Below the pieces are notes generated by a model. That model was not told where the DNA came from. It saw only the letters and a list, made by a program, of their open reading frames with translations, and did no database searches. Positions 8,900-17,954 of a stretch of 64,000 nt of DNA are shown piece by piece. Within the stretch, counting starts at the first letter, position 1; each line of letters starts with the position of its first letter. This stretch comes from Halobellus sp. MBLA0158 (GTDB lineage Archaea; Halobacteriota; Halobacteria; Halobacteriales; Haloferacaceae): the NCBI RefSeq assembly GCF_041477585.1, contig NZ_JBGNYA010000001.1, positions 1,550,001 through 1,614,000 of the forward strand, written 5' to 3'. The position numbers and the translations under genes were made by a program.

Positions 8900-10846
8900 A
8901 TGGACGCAGAAATCGAGAGCCTCGCAGTCCTCGGAGCCGGCAGTATGGGTCACGGTATCGCGGAAGTGGCCGCCATCGCCGGCTACGATGTCGTGATGCG
9001 CGACATCGAGGAGGACCTCGTCGAGGAGGGGTACGACAACATCGAGTGGAGCCTCGGCAAGCTCGCCGAGAAGGACCAGATCGACCAGGAGCCCGAAGAG
9101 GTGCTCGCGCGGATCTCGACCACCGTCGACCTCGAAGCGGCCGTCGAGGACGTCGACCTCGTGATCGAGGCCGCGCCCGAGGACCTGGAGATCAAGCGCG
9201 ACGTCTTCGCCGACGTGGACGCCGCCGCGGGCCCGGAGACGATTATGGCGACGAACACCTCCAGCCTCCGAGTGAGCGACATCGCCGAGGCGACGGACCG
9301 ACCGGAGTACGTCTGCGGGATGCACTTCTTCAATCCGCCGGTGAAGATGGACCTCGTCGAGGTCGTCTCCGGCGAGAAGACCAAAGCAGAGGTCGTCGAC
9401 GCCGGCATCGAGTTCGTCGAGTCGCTTGACAAGACGCCGATCCGCGTGCGCAAGGACGTCCCGCAGTTCGTCGTCAACAACGTCCTGACGCCGTTCATGG
9501 GCGAGGCCGGCTACATGCTGGACGAGGGCGACGTCGAGATCCAGGACGTCGACGCCGCGATGGTGTTCCAGCGCGGCTACCCGATGGGCCCCTTCGAGCT
9601 CAACGACTTCGGCGGACTGGACATCTTCTACCACAGCCGCGAGCAGTGGGACGATCCGGTCCCCGAGTCGATCGAGTCCCGCGTCGAGAACGACGACCTC
9701 GGTCGGAAGACGGGCAAGGGCTTCTACGACTACGAGGACGGCGAGGGTGTCAACTACGAGCCGACCGACGGCGAGGGGATCGACACCCTCCGCATCGAGT
9801 CGGTGATGATAAACGAGGCCGCGAAGCTGATCGGCGACGACGTCGCCGACCCCGAAGACATCGACATCGGGATGCGCCTCGGCGGCGGCCTCCCCGAGGG
9901 GACCTGCCGGACGGGCGACAAGCTCGGCCTCGACCGCGTGCTGGAGAAACTGGAGGACCTCCACGAGCGCACCGGCGACGAGCGCTACGAGCCCGCAGAC
10001 TACCTCGTCGAACTGGTCGAGAACGGCCACACCGGCGAGAAGGGAGGCAAGGGCTTCTACGACTACCGCGACGGCGGCCCGTACCACTACATCACCCACG
10101 AGCTGAAGGACTCCGGCGAGCTCCACGTCCTCTTCGACCGCGAGGAGCGCCTCAACGCCTTCTCGACGGATATGTTCGACGAGGTCAAGCGGGTCCTCGA
10201 AACCGTCGACGACGAGGAGGTCTCGTGTGTCGTCTTCGAGGGCGCGGGCGACCGCGCCTTCTCGGCCGGCGCCGACATCACCGGCTTCACGACCGCCGAA
10301 CCGACCGACCTCGCGTCGGTCGACCAGACCGTCGAGACGATCTACGAGTACCCGCGGCCGACGATCGCGAAGATCGACGGCTTCTGTCTCGGCGCGGGGC
10401 TGGAGATCACGCTCGCGTGTGACCTCCGCTACGCGACCGAGGGCTCGCGGCTCGGCAGCCCCGAGATCGACCTCGGCCTGATCCCCGGCGGCGGCGGCAC
10501 CCAGCGGCTGGTCCGCCTCGTCGGCGAGCCCAGAACGAAGGAGCTGATCTACCGCGGCAAGCAGCTCTCGGCCGAAGAGGCCGAAGACTGGGGCATCCTC
10601 AACGGCGCCGTCCCCGAAGACGAGTTCGAGGAGACGATCGACGACGTCGTCTCGGACCTCACGAACGGCCCGCAGAAGGCCCTGGAGGTCGCGAAGCAGG
10701 TGATCCAGGAGGGCCAGAACGCCAGCCTCGACACCGGCCTCTCGCTCGAAGCGCAGGGCTTCGGCCTGCTGGCGACGACCGACGACATGCTCGAAGGCGT
10801 CGCGGCGTTCAACCAAGACCGGGAACCCGACTTCGGGGGTGACTGA
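8900..10846 (+). CDS. Bifunctional 3-hydroxyacyl-CoA dehydrogenase / enoyl-CoA hydratase
   Basis: 648 residues. An NAD-binding dehydrogenase domain begins VLGAGSMGHGIAE near residue 10, followed by the two helical HCDH C-terminal repeats (each ending GKGFYDY). A crotonase domain starts at about residue 400 and contains FSAGADI and GLIPGGGGTQR. It hydrates 2-enoyl-CoA and oxidises (S)-3-hydroxyacyl-CoA in the cytoplasm. The domain order is dehydrogenase first, the reverse of E. coli FadB. Stop and next start adjoin (TGA then ATG), so it is operonic with the thiolase. The start at 8900 is chosen on TATA spacing; an in-frame ATG exists at 8876. Confidence 0.9.
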   Translation: MDAEIESLAVLGAGSMGHGIAEVAAIAGYDVVMRDIEEDLVEEGYDNIEWSLGKLAEKDQIDQEPEEVLARISTTVDLEAAVEDVDLVIEAAPEDLEIKRDVFADVDAAAGPETIMATNTSSLRVSDIAEATDRPEYVCGMHFFNPPVKMDLVEVVSGEKTKAEVVDAGIEFVESLDKTPIRVRKDVPQFVVNNVLTPFMGEAGYMLDEGDVEIQDVDAAMVFQRGYPMGPFELNDFGGLDIFYHSREQWDDPVPESIESRVENDDLGRKTGKGFYDYEDGEGVNYEPTDGEGIDTLRIESVMINEAAKLIGDDVADPEDIDIGMRLGGGLPEGTCRTGDKLGLDRVLEKLEDLHERTGDERYEPADYLVELVENGHTGEKGGKGFYDYRDGGPYHYITHELKDSGELHVLFDREERLNAFSTDMFDEVKRVLETVDDEEVSCVVFEGAGDRAFSAGADITGFTTAEPTDLASVDQTVETIYEYPRPTIAKIDGFCLGAGLEITLACDLRYATEGSRLGSPEIDLGLIPGGGGTQRLVRLVGEPRTKELIYRGKQLSAEEAEDWGILNGAVPEDEFEETIDDVVSDLTNGPQKALEVAKQVIQEGQNASLDTGLSLEAQGFGLLATTDDMLEGVAAFNQDREPDFGGD

Positions 10847-12037
10847 ATGACGCGCAACGTCGGTATCGTCGGCGGCGGCCACACCAAGTGGGGCGTCCGC
10901 GAGGCCAGCTACAAGGACCTGATCCAGGAGGCCGGCAAGGCCGCCTTCGACGACACCCCCGGAGTAGAGCCCGGAGACGTCGAGGGGCTCTTCGTCGGCT
11001 CGGTCCAGCCCGAGCGGTTCGCGTTCCAGACCCACGTCGCGCCGATGGTCGCCGAGTTGGTCGGCGTCGACGTCGACAGTATGATCGCGCGGACCGAACT
11101 CGCCTGCGCGAGCGGGCAGGCCGCGCTCCGCTACGCGTGGCTCGCCATCGCGGCCGGCCAACTCGACACGGCGCTCGTCTTGGGCGTCGAGAAGATGAAC
11201 CTCCCGCGGGAGTACTCCGCGGAGGCCCAGACGAGTATGGCGAACGTGATGGACCGGGAGTTCGACGGCGTCAACGGCTTCAACGCGCCGCCGTACTTCG
11301 CGATGATCGCCCAGCGGCACATGCACGAGTACGGCACCACGCGCGAGCAGCTCGCGCAGGTCGCCGCGAAGAATAAGACCCACGCCGCCTCCAACGCGTT
11401 CGCGCAGTTCCAAAAGGAGGTCTCCGTCGAGGACGTCTACGACTCCTTCGAGCTGTCGCCGCCGCTGTGCCTGTACGACTGCAGCGGCGTCACCGACGGC
11501 GCCGCGGCGCTGGTCCTGATGAGCGAGGAGAAAGCGCGCGAGGTCACAGACGAGGCCGCCTGGATCACCGGCAGCGGTCAGGCGTGCTTCGCGAGCAACT
11601 CCATCAACAATCTCCCCTCGTTTTCGGCGTGGCCGCAGGCGACCACCGCGGCCGAGCAGGCCTACGACCAGGCCGGCATCGACGACCCCGTCGACGAACT
11701 CGACGTCGCGGAGGTCCACGACTGCTTCTCGATCAGCGAGATCGTCGAGTACGAGGCCCTCGGCTGGGCCGAGGAGGGCGAGGGCGGCAAATTCATCGAG
11801 GAGGGCCGAAGCGAACTCGACGGCGACATCGCCGTCAACCCCCGCGGCGGGCTCCTCGGCTGTGGCCACCCGCTCGGCGCGACCGGCGTCTCCCAGGCGC
11901 TGGAGGTGTACAATCAGTTCCGCGGCACCGTCGAATCGGAGCGGCAGGTGCCCGACCCCGAAAACGGCCTGATCCACAACCTCAGCGGGAGCGCCTCGGT
12001 GCATAGCGTGATGACTCTCTCGCGGGAGCGACCGTAA
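10847..12037 (+). CDS. SCP2-type thiolase (acyl-CoA acyltransferase)
   Basis: 396 residues of the thiolase superfamily, SCP2/SCPx-like branch. The nucleophile is Cys87 (ELACASG) and the active-site His is His341 (GCGHPLGATG). The next gene encodes a DUF35 Zn-ribbon/OB-fold protein. That pairing is known in archaeal acetoacetyl-CoA thiolase complexes, steroid side-chain enzymes and BbsAB, which cleaves an aromatic 3-oxoacyl-CoA. In this beta-oxidation block it probably performs the final thiolysis. A mevalonate role is less likely because no HMG-CoA synthase gene is adjacent. Confidence 0.88.
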   Translation: MTRNVGIVGGGHTKWGVREASYKDLIQEAGKAAFDDTPGVEPGDVEGLFVGSVQPERFAFQTHVAPMVAELVGVDVDSMIARTELACASGQAALRYAWLAIAAGQLDTALVLGVEKMNLPREYSAEAQTSMANVMDREFDGVNGFNAPPYFAMIAQRHMHEYGTTREQLAQVAAKNKTHAASNAFAQFQKEVSVEDVYDSFELSPPLCLYDCSGVTDGAAALVLMSEEKAREVTDEAAWITGSGQACFASNSINNLPSFSAWPQATTAAEQAYDQAGIDDPVDELDVAEVHDCFSISEIVEYEALGWAEEGEGGKFIEEGRSELDGDIAVNPRGGLLGCGHPLGATGVSQALEVYNQFRGTVESERQVPDPENGLIHNLSGSASVHSVMTLSRERP

Positions 12038-12039
12038 CA

Positions 12040-12582
12040 ATGACCGAAAACGACATCGACACCGACGCGGACAACGATACCGGCGCGGACGCCGGCGCGG
12101 CCGTCACCGACGGCGGCCGCGACGTCGTCGAACTGCCCGACCAGATCGAACTGCCCCGGCTCTTGGACTTCTACGAGCTCCAGACCGAGGACACAACGAA
12201 GATCGCGGAGTTCTACGACAACCTCCGCGAGGGCCAGCTGACGACGACCGAGTGCCAGGACTGCGGCGAGATCCACTTCCCGCCGCGGATCGTCTGTCCC
12301 GAGTGCCAAAGCGAGGACCTGGAGTACGTCGACCTCCCTCACGAGGGCGAGCTGTTCGCGTTCTCGACGGTCCGGGCCGGCGCGCCGATGGGGATGGAAG
12401 ACGAGGTCCCGTTCGTGATCGGCATCGTCGACCTCGGTCCGGTGCAGCTCTCGGCCCACGTCGCCGACGCGGAGTACGACGACCTCTCGATCGGCGATCC
12501 CGTGGAGATGAAGGTCGTCGAGATCGACGGCCCGGTCGACCACGAACGGGTTTTTTACCGGTTCACGCCCAAGGAATCGTGA
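12040..12582 (+). CDS. Zn-ribbon OB-fold protein (DUF35), thiolase partner
   Basis: 180 residues. An acidic N-terminal tail of about 30 residues leads into a helical segment, a zinc ribbon with Cys72, Cys75, Cys86 and Cys89, then an OB fold. DUF35 proteins form heteromeric complexes with SCP2-type thiolases and are thought to bind or channel the CoA ester. It starts 2 bp after the thiolase stop and ends 1 bp before the next CoA ligase, so it lies inside one operon. Confidence 0.88.
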   Translation: MTENDIDTDADNDTGADAGAAVTDGGRDVVELPDQIELPRLLDFYELQTEDTTKIAEFYDNLREGQLTTTECQDCGEIHFPPRIVCPECQSEDLEYVDLPHEGELFAFSTVRAGAPMGMEDEVPFVIGIVDLGPVQLSAHVADAEYDDLSIGDPVEMKVVEIDGPVDHERVFYRFTPKES

Positions 12583-12583
12583 T

Positions 12584-14206
12584 ATGAAGGACTACGAACT
12601 CACCATCACGAAGTTCCTCCAGCGGGCGGTCGACCTCTTCGACCACAAGGAGATCGTCTCCAAGCTCCCGGACGGCTCGCTCCACCACTACACCTACGGC
12701 GACGCCTACGAGCGGATCTGCCAGCTCGCGCACGCGCTCGACGACTACGGCCTGGAGATGGGCGATCGGGTGTCGGTGATGGCGGTGAACCACTACCGCC
12801 ACTACGAGCTGTACTTCGGCCCCTCCTGCAGCGGCCGGAGCATCCACACGACGAACCACCGGCTGCCGGAACACCACCTCACGGAGATCATCAACGAGGC
12901 CGAAGACCGCCTGCTGTTCGTCGATCCCGCGTTCGTCGAGACCGTCGAGGCCGTCGCCGACGACCTCGAAACGGTCGAGCAGTACGTCGTCCTCGACGAC
13001 GAGGTGCCCGAGACGTCCCTGGAGTCAGTGGTCGACTACGAGTCGTTCATCGCGGGCTACGACACCGAGTACGACTGGCCCGAACTCGACGAGGACCGCG
13101 AGTTCGCGCTGTGTTACACCTCCGGGACCACGGGACTGCCGAAGGGCGTCCAGTACCGCCACCGGCGGATGTTCCTCCATACCCTCGTCCACGGCCACGT
13201 CGACGTGTTCGGCGTGAGCGAAAACGACACCGTGATGCCGGTCGTCCCGATGTTCCACGTCAACGGCTGGGGCTTTCCCTACTCGGGCACGTTCTACGGC
13301 TCGAAGCTCGTCCTCCCGGGCCAGCACACGAGCCCCGAGGCCGTCGCCGACCTGATCGACGCCGAGGACGTGACCGTCGCGGCCGCGGTCCCGACCGTCT
13401 GGATCGATATGGACGGCTACCTCGAATCCAGCGAGGGCGAGCCGCTCGCCTCGCTCGACCGCGTCCTGACGGGCGGGAGCGCGCCGCCGGCCTCGCTGAT
13501 GCAGAAGTTCGAGGAGGTCTACGAGGCGCCGATCTACCAGGGCTACGGGATGACGGAGGCGTCGCCCCACCTGGCGAACACCTTCGAGACGACCGAGATG
13601 CAGGACCTCCCCGAAGACGAGCGCTACGAACTCAAGCGGAAGGCCGGGATCCCCGCGCCGGGCGCGCGCATCCGCCTGCGGACGCAGGACGGCGAGCCGG
13701 TGCCCCACGACGGCGAGACGCCGGGCGAGATCCACGCCCGCTCGCCGTGGCTCACCGACGGCTACTTCGAGCGGCCGGAGGCCAACGAGCGGTCCTTCGA
13801 GGACGGGTGGTTCAAGACGGGCGACATCGGCACCATCGACGAGTACGGCTACCTCGACATCGTCGACCGCATCGACGACGCGATCAAGAGCGGCGGCGAG
13901 TGGATCTCCTCCGTCGAGTTGGAGAATTCGCTGATCGACGCCGAGGGCGTCGCCGAGGCGGCCGTGATCAGCGTCCCCCACGAGAAGTGGCAGGAGCGGC
14001 CGGTCGCGTACGTCGTCGCGGAGGACCCCTCGATCGACGAGGCGTACCTGCGCGAGCACCTCCTGGAGACGTTCCCCAAGTGGTGGCTGCCCGACGAGTT
14101 CCGGTTCATCGACGAGATCCCCAAGACGACGACACAGAAGTTCAACAAGAAGGACCTCCGCGAGCAGTTCCTCGACGAGGAGGGCGAGCTCCCGCTGGAC
14201 GAGTAA
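12584..14206 (+). CDS. Acyl-CoA ligase, AMP-forming (long/medium-chain type)
   Basis: 540 residues. The ATP loop YTSGTTGLPKG is at about residue 178, GYGMTEASP is the adenylate-binding motif, and DRIDDAIKSGGEWISS is the hinge. It has the length and motifs of the alkyl/medium-chain acyl-CoA synthetase group. It would activate a carboxylic acid for the beta-oxidation enzymes on either side. It is the fourth gene in a tight run (dehydrogenase/hydratase, thiolase, DUF35, ligase), with acyl-CoA dehydrogenase following after 47 bp. Substrate unknown. Confidence 0.88.
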   Translation: MKDYELTITKFLQRAVDLFDHKEIVSKLPDGSLHHYTYGDAYERICQLAHALDDYGLEMGDRVSVMAVNHYRHYELYFGPSCSGRSIHTTNHRLPEHHLTEIINEAEDRLLFVDPAFVETVEAVADDLETVEQYVVLDDEVPETSLESVVDYESFIAGYDTEYDWPELDEDREFALCYTSGTTGLPKGVQYRHRRMFLHTLVHGHVDVFGVSENDTVMPVVPMFHVNGWGFPYSGTFYGSKLVLPGQHTSPEAVADLIDAEDVTVAAAVPTVWIDMDGYLESSEGEPLASLDRVLTGGSAPPASLMQKFEEVYEAPIYQGYGMTEASPHLANTFETTEMQDLPEDERYELKRKAGIPAPGARIRLRTQDGEPVPHDGETPGEIHARSPWLTDGYFERPEANERSFEDGWFKTGDIGTIDEYGYLDIVDRIDDAIKSGGEWISSVELENSLIDAEGVAEAAVISVPHEKWQERPVAYVVAEDPSIDEAYLREHLLETFPKWWLPDEFRFIDEIPKTTTQKFNKKDLREQFLDEEGELPLDE

Positions 14207-14253
14207 CGGACACTGACAGACCTTTCGGACGAGACATACCACGGCCAACAACT

Positions 14254-15405
14254 ATGGAATCAGACATACTCACCGACACGGTGATCCCCGACGAGGCAGC
14301 GGAACTGAAAGCGCACGCGCGGTCGTTCGCCCAGGAGGAGATGGCGCCGGTCGCCGGCGACTACTTCGACTCGGCCGAGTACCCGGTCGACGTCGTCGAG
14401 GCGGCCCACGACGCCGACCTCGTCGCCCAGGAGATCGACGCCGAGTACGGCGGCCCCGGCCGGTCGCTCGCCGAGATCGTCGCGACCGTCGAGGAGTTCT
14501 TCCGCGCGGACGCGGGCCTCGGCCTCGGCATCGTCAGCCAGAGCTTCGGGACCGAGATCCTCCAGGAGTTCGGCAGCGAGAGACAGAAGGAGGAGTACCT
14601 CCGCGCGGTCGCCGAGGGCGAAAAGCGGACGGGGATGGCGATCACCGAACCCGACACCGGAAGCGACCTCGCGGGGATGGAGACGAGCGCCCGCCTCGAC
14701 GGCGACGAGTGGGTCCTCAACGGCGAGAAGTACTGGATCGGCAACGGCGTCTCGGGCGACTACATCACCGTCTACGCCAGGACCGAAGACACCGACGACC
14801 GCCACGCCAACCACTCGCTCATCCTCGTCCCGACCGACGCGCCCGGCTACGAGGCCGAGCCCATCCCGGAGAAGATGGCCTACCGGGCCTCCGAGCAGGC
14901 GCACATCGTCCTCGACGACTGCCGCGTGCCGAGGGAGAACCTCGTGGGCGAGCGCGGCGAGGGCTTCCGGATGGTCGCAGAGTTCTTCAATTCCGGGCGG
15001 GTCCGCGTCGCCGCCCACGGCATCGGCCTCGCGGCGGCCGCCATCGAGGAGGCCTGGGAGTTCGTCCACGAGCGCGAGGAGTTCGGCCGGCACGTCTCGG
15101 ACTTCCAGTCCGTCCAGCACGACCTCGCGGAGATGCGGATGGAGTTCGAGAGCGCTCGCGCCCTGCTGTGGCAGGCCGTCGACCACGTGACGGCCGGCGA
15201 GGACGCCGAGCGCTGGGCCGCGATGGCGAAGGCGAACGCGACCGAAGTCGCCGCCGAGTGCGCCGAGACGGCGATGAAACTCCACGGCGGCCGCGCGCTC
15301 CTGCACGACGAGCGGATCACCCGGGTCTACCGCGACGTTCGGATGCCGATGACCTACGAGGGGGTCGGCGCGGTCCAGCGGGACCTCATCTACCGGAACT
15401 TCTGA
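14254..15405 (+). CDS. Acyl-CoA dehydrogenase
   Basis: 383 residues, the standard family length. It carries the motif GMAITEPDTGSD, FAD-site residues in the middle domain and the C-terminal YEGVGAVQR. There Glu369 sits where the catalytic base lies in most acyl-CoA dehydrogenases. It introduces the 2,3 double bond into acyl-CoA and passes electrons to ETF. With the hydratase/dehydrogenase and thiolase it completes one beta-oxidation cycle in this operon. The open frame extends upstream of 14254 but that part is Arg-rich and overlaps the ligase. Confidence 0.9.
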   Translation: MESDILTDTVIPDEAAELKAHARSFAQEEMAPVAGDYFDSAEYPVDVVEAAHDADLVAQEIDAEYGGPGRSLAEIVATVEEFFRADAGLGLGIVSQSFGTEILQEFGSERQKEEYLRAVAEGEKRTGMAITEPDTGSDLAGMETSARLDGDEWVLNGEKYWIGNGVSGDYITVYARTEDTDDRHANHSLILVPTDAPGYEAEPIPEKMAYRASEQAHIVLDDCRVPRENLVGERGEGFRMVAEFFNSGRVRVAAHGIGLAAAAIEEAWEFVHEREEFGRHVSDFQSVQHDLAEMRMEFESARALLWQAVDHVTAGEDAERWAAMAKANATEVAAECAETAMKLHGGRALLHDERITRVYRDVRMPMTYEGVGAVQRDLIYRNF

Positions 15406-15554
15406 CCCGGCGGCACCGCTTCGGCTTCTCTCCCCAAACTATCAGACCAGTAGGTATTATTCCGATGTGAACAATCGGGGCGCTGCTCGTTCGAGCCACC
15501 GTTGTGACTCAGCCCGGAGCGTCGATAAAATGCGATCGCGAGGGCGGGGCGATC

Positions 15555-16802
15555 TCAGTAGTTGGCGCGGCCGGTCGACGCGATCGGCGGCGGGGTGTGG
15601 GGGCCGTACGGCGCGTCGTCGAGGTACTCGCCGGCGGGCTCGAAGTAGTCGGCGAGCGACGCGGCGGCCTCCTTGCGGAGCACCGTGACAGGGCTGTCGC
15701 CCTGGAGGTAATCGAGCGCCTGGCCAGCGGCGTCGATGTTGTACTCGGCGGCGGTCTGTCGGCGCGCCGCGTAGAGTTCGACCTCGTCGCGGGCGACGGC
15801 CTCGTTTGAGTCGAGCGCGACGGCGATGGCCGAAGCGGCCTCGTCGGCGTCGGCGACACAGGAGTTCATCCCGCGGGCGCCGAACGGCGCCAGCAGGTGG
15901 GCGGCCTCGCCGGCGAGCAGGACGCGGCGGTGCTCGTCGACGAAGGAGTCCGCCTGGACCTGGAGGAACTTGTACGTCGAGGTCCACTTGATGTTGTCGA
16001 CGTACTCCTCGCCCATAATGTCGCGGACGAACTCCCGCATCTGCTCGTCGCTGGCGATCTCGTCGGGGTCGTCGTCGCCGAGACACTGGATGTCGAGCCG
16101 CCAGCCGCCCGTGAAGGGCACGAGCATCACGTTGCGGCCGTCGGCGTTGGGCGAGTCGTAGTGGAACAGCCGCTCGAACGGGATCGGCTCCTCGTCGATG
16201 GAGTTGCCGTCGAGGGTCTCGACGTCGACGATGATGAAGGAGTTCTCCGATTGGGAGCCCTCGAACTCGGCGCCGATTTCCTTTCGCACCTGGGACCCGC
16301 CGCCGTCGGCGCCGATGAGGTACGGCGTCTCCCACTCCTGGCCGTCGGCGGTCTCGACGTGGACCCCGTCGGGCGTCGATTCGACGGACTCGACGCCGGC
16401 GTCCCAGTGGATGTCGATTCCGGCCTCGTCGAGCGCCTCGTGCATGTACTTCTCGGTGGTGACCTGCGGGAGGCTCGAGAAGTGGGGGATCTCGCCGTCG
16501 CCGCCGGGGTTGTCGTAGGTGCGGCGGAAGACCGTCTTGCCGCGCCACTTGGTGTGGCGGGTCGGCCAGACGAGCCCCTCCTCAACGAGGTCCGTGCCGA
16601 GGCCCGGGTGGACCCGTTCGAGCGTCCGGAGCGTCGACCCGTGGACGTAGATCGCCCGGCTCCCGGCGCGGTCCCGGTCTTCGGAGTCCGCTTCGACGAT
16701 CGTCGCGGGCACGCCCCGCGCGTGGAGCGCGAGCGCCGCGGTCATCCCGGTCGGCCCGGCACCGGCAATCAACACTGGGTTCTCGGAGTCAGTTTCACTC
16801 AT
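15555..16802 (-). CDS. Group A FAD-dependent aromatic hydroxylase
   Basis: 415 residues. The FAD GxGxxG is at Gly14-Gly19, the DG motif LIGADGGGSQVR is near residue 164, and the second FAD motif is at about 296-312 (AGEAAHLLAPFGARGMN). The last motif has Gly-Glu (Glu299) where most relatives have Gly-Asp. The HLLAPFGARGMN form recalls 3-(3-hydroxyphenyl)propionate-hydroxylase-like enzymes. Near CoA ligases, a 4HBT thioesterase and gentisate dioxygenase, it is the best candidate to make a gentisyl compound from a hydroxybenzoate or its CoA ester. A 3-hydroxybenzoate 6-hydroxylase is the alternative. It has its own promoter and a strong upstream palindrome. Confidence 0.85.
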   Translation of the reverse strand: MSETDSENPVLIAGAGPTGMTAALALHARGVPATIVEADSEDRDRAGSRAIYVHGSTLRTLERVHPGLGTDLVEEGLVWPTRHTKWRGKTVFRRTYDNPGGDGEIPHFSSLPQVTTEKYMHEALDEAGIDIHWDAGVESVESTPDGVHVETADGQEWETPYLIGADGGGSQVRKEIGAEFEGSQSENSFIIVDVETLDGNSIDEEPIPFERLFHYDSPNADGRNVMLVPFTGGWRLDIQCLGDDDPDEIASDEQMREFVRDIMGEEYVDNIKWTSTYKFLQVQADSFVDEHRRVLLAGEAAHLLAPFGARGMNSCVADADEAASAIAVALDSNEAVARDEVELYAARRQTAAEYNIDAAGQALDYLQGDSPVTVLRKEAAASLADYFEPAGEYLDDAPYGPHTPPPIASTGRANY

Positions 16803-16830
16803 CGTCTCTATCCGACTCTTACGCGAGACT

Positions 16831-16880
16831 CCACATAATTATTGTGGTCGAACGGGGAGAAGACGGCCGTATACGGCCGT
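16831..16880 (-). promoter_or_regulatory. Promoter and 18-bp palindromic operator of the hydroxylase gene
   Basis: An A+T core (ATAATTAT, 16835-16842) lies 33-40 bp from the hydroxylase start and sits inside an inverted repeat, CCACA...TGTGG (16831-16847). Upstream of it is a perfect 18-bp palindrome, ACGGCCGTATACGGCCGT, at 16863-16880. The position behind the TATA box suits an activator site, but the protein that binds is unknown. Confidence 0.55.
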
Positions 16881-16948
16881 TCAGCGGGATTCAGCTACCG
16901 CTGTTCGATCGGGGCGATGCGACTCTCGGCCGGCGTCGGTGGCAGCGG

Positions 16949-17275
16949 TTACGCGTCCAGTCCGAGCTGCTTTGCGACCCAGTGGTCGCGGGCGGCGAAC
17001 ACCAGTTCCTCCTCGTCGTCGAAGCCGGTGGTCTCCGCGACGAACTCGTCCCACTCGCCGTCGGGCACCAGTTCGAGCTCGGCCGCGGACGACGCCGCCG
17101 ACGGGCTGGCGGCGACCATCTCGTCGAAGGTCTCGAAGTCGGTGTGTTCCGCCATGAACTCCGCGTCGAACAGCTCCTCCAGCGGAATCTCCTCGTCCTC
17201 GGCGACGATGTCGCGCGGGTCTGGCAGGTCCTCAGCCTCCTCGGCTGCCGCTTTGAGGTCGTCCGGTTGCGCCAT
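16949..17275 (-). CDS. Small acidic protein of unknown function
   Basis: 108 residues, very rich in Asp/Glu and Ala, with no Cys and no membrane segment. I do not recognise a domain. The composition is that of a genuine haloarchaeal soluble protein, and codon choice favours C/G in third positions. It is divergent from the MaoC gene across 135 bp and ends 146 bp from the hydroxylase start. Function is not inferable beyond its place in the catabolic region. Confidence 0.7.
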   Translation of the reverse strand: MAQPDDLKAAAEEAEDLPDPRDIVAEDEEIPLEELFDAEFMAEHTDFETFDEMVAASPSAASSAAELELVPDGEWDEFVAETTGFDDEEELVFAARDHWVAKQLGLDA

Positions 17276-17410
17276 ACTCGGATCTTTGGACTACCCTATG
17301 TAAACTTTTCCGGTCCGCCCGTGAGACGCTCACAGCCGGCACCCCACTCCGAGCCGCCGGACGTCGACGCCGTCGAAGGATTTTCTACGCGGGCCCGCGA
17401 GAACTCCGAT

Positions 17411-17854
17411 ATGCGATATTTCGAGGACGTCGAGGTCGGATCGACGTCGGTTCACGGCTCCTACGACGTGACTGCGGAGGAGATCAAGGAGTTCGCCGCC
17501 AAGTACGATCCCCAGCCGTTCCACTTGGACGAGGAGGCCGCCGCGGACTCGATGTTCGGCGAACTGGTCGCCTCCGGGTGGCACACGATGGCGATGTGTA
17601 TGCGGATGCTCAATCAGGACCCCGACCCGCTGGCGGCCCTGGCCGGCGTCGGCGCCGACAAGATCCGCTGGCGGAATCCGGTGCAGCCGGGCGACCACCT
17701 CGAACTGCACACCGAAATCCTCGCCAAGCGGCCCTCCGGAAGCCACGAAGACCGGGGCTACGTCACGACTGGCATCGAAGCGCACAACCAACGCGACGAG
17801 GTCGTCGTCAGCTACGAGACGACCGCCCTCGTGAAGGGCCGCGACTACGACTGA
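17411..17854 (+). CDS. MaoC-family (R)-specific enoyl-CoA hydratase
   Basis: 147 residues with a hot-dog fold. The hydratase motif has Asp33 and His38 (AAKYDPQPFH), matching the catalytic Asp/His of R-hydratases. It would hydrate trans-2-enoyl-CoA to (R)-3-hydroxyacyl-CoA, complementing the S-specific hydratase at 8900. The MFE-2-like SDR at 37846 could use the product. The ATG at 17411 is chosen because a TATA-like box (GATTTTCTA, about 17379) lies near -28 and homology starts there; the frame is open much further upstream. Confidence 0.87.
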   Translation: MRYFEDVEVGSTSVHGSYDVTAEEIKEFAAKYDPQPFHLDEEAAADSMFGELVASGWHTMAMCMRMLNQDPDPLAALAGVGADKIRWRNPVQPGDHLELHTEILAKRPSGSHEDRGYVTTGIEAHNQRDEVVVSYETTALVKGRDYD

Positions 17855-17920
17855 TAGCGATTACTCCCGTCGTATGCCGGGCCGTCCCACATCAGTATCA
17901 CCTGTGAAAATCGGCCACAA

Positions 17921-17930
17921 ACATTAATTA
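17921..17930 (+). promoter_or_regulatory. TATA-like box for the transducer gene
   Basis: ACATTAATTA lies 25-34 bp before the ATG at 17955, consistent with leaderless transcription. Confidence 0.45.
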
Positions 17931-17954
17931 GCCGGTGAAGACCATCCCACCGCA

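Noticed and set aside
8870-12040. Open frame of 1056 codons on the minus strand
   Set aside because: It lies exactly opposite the hydroxyacyl-CoA dehydrogenase and thiolase genes; its product is a Val/Arg/Asp mirror pattern typical of antisense frames in G+C-rich haloarchaeal DNA.
16844-17410. Upstream extension of the MaoC hydratase frame
   Set aside because: It overlaps the small acidic protein gene on the other strand, lacks homology, and the TATA-like box favours the ATG at 17411.
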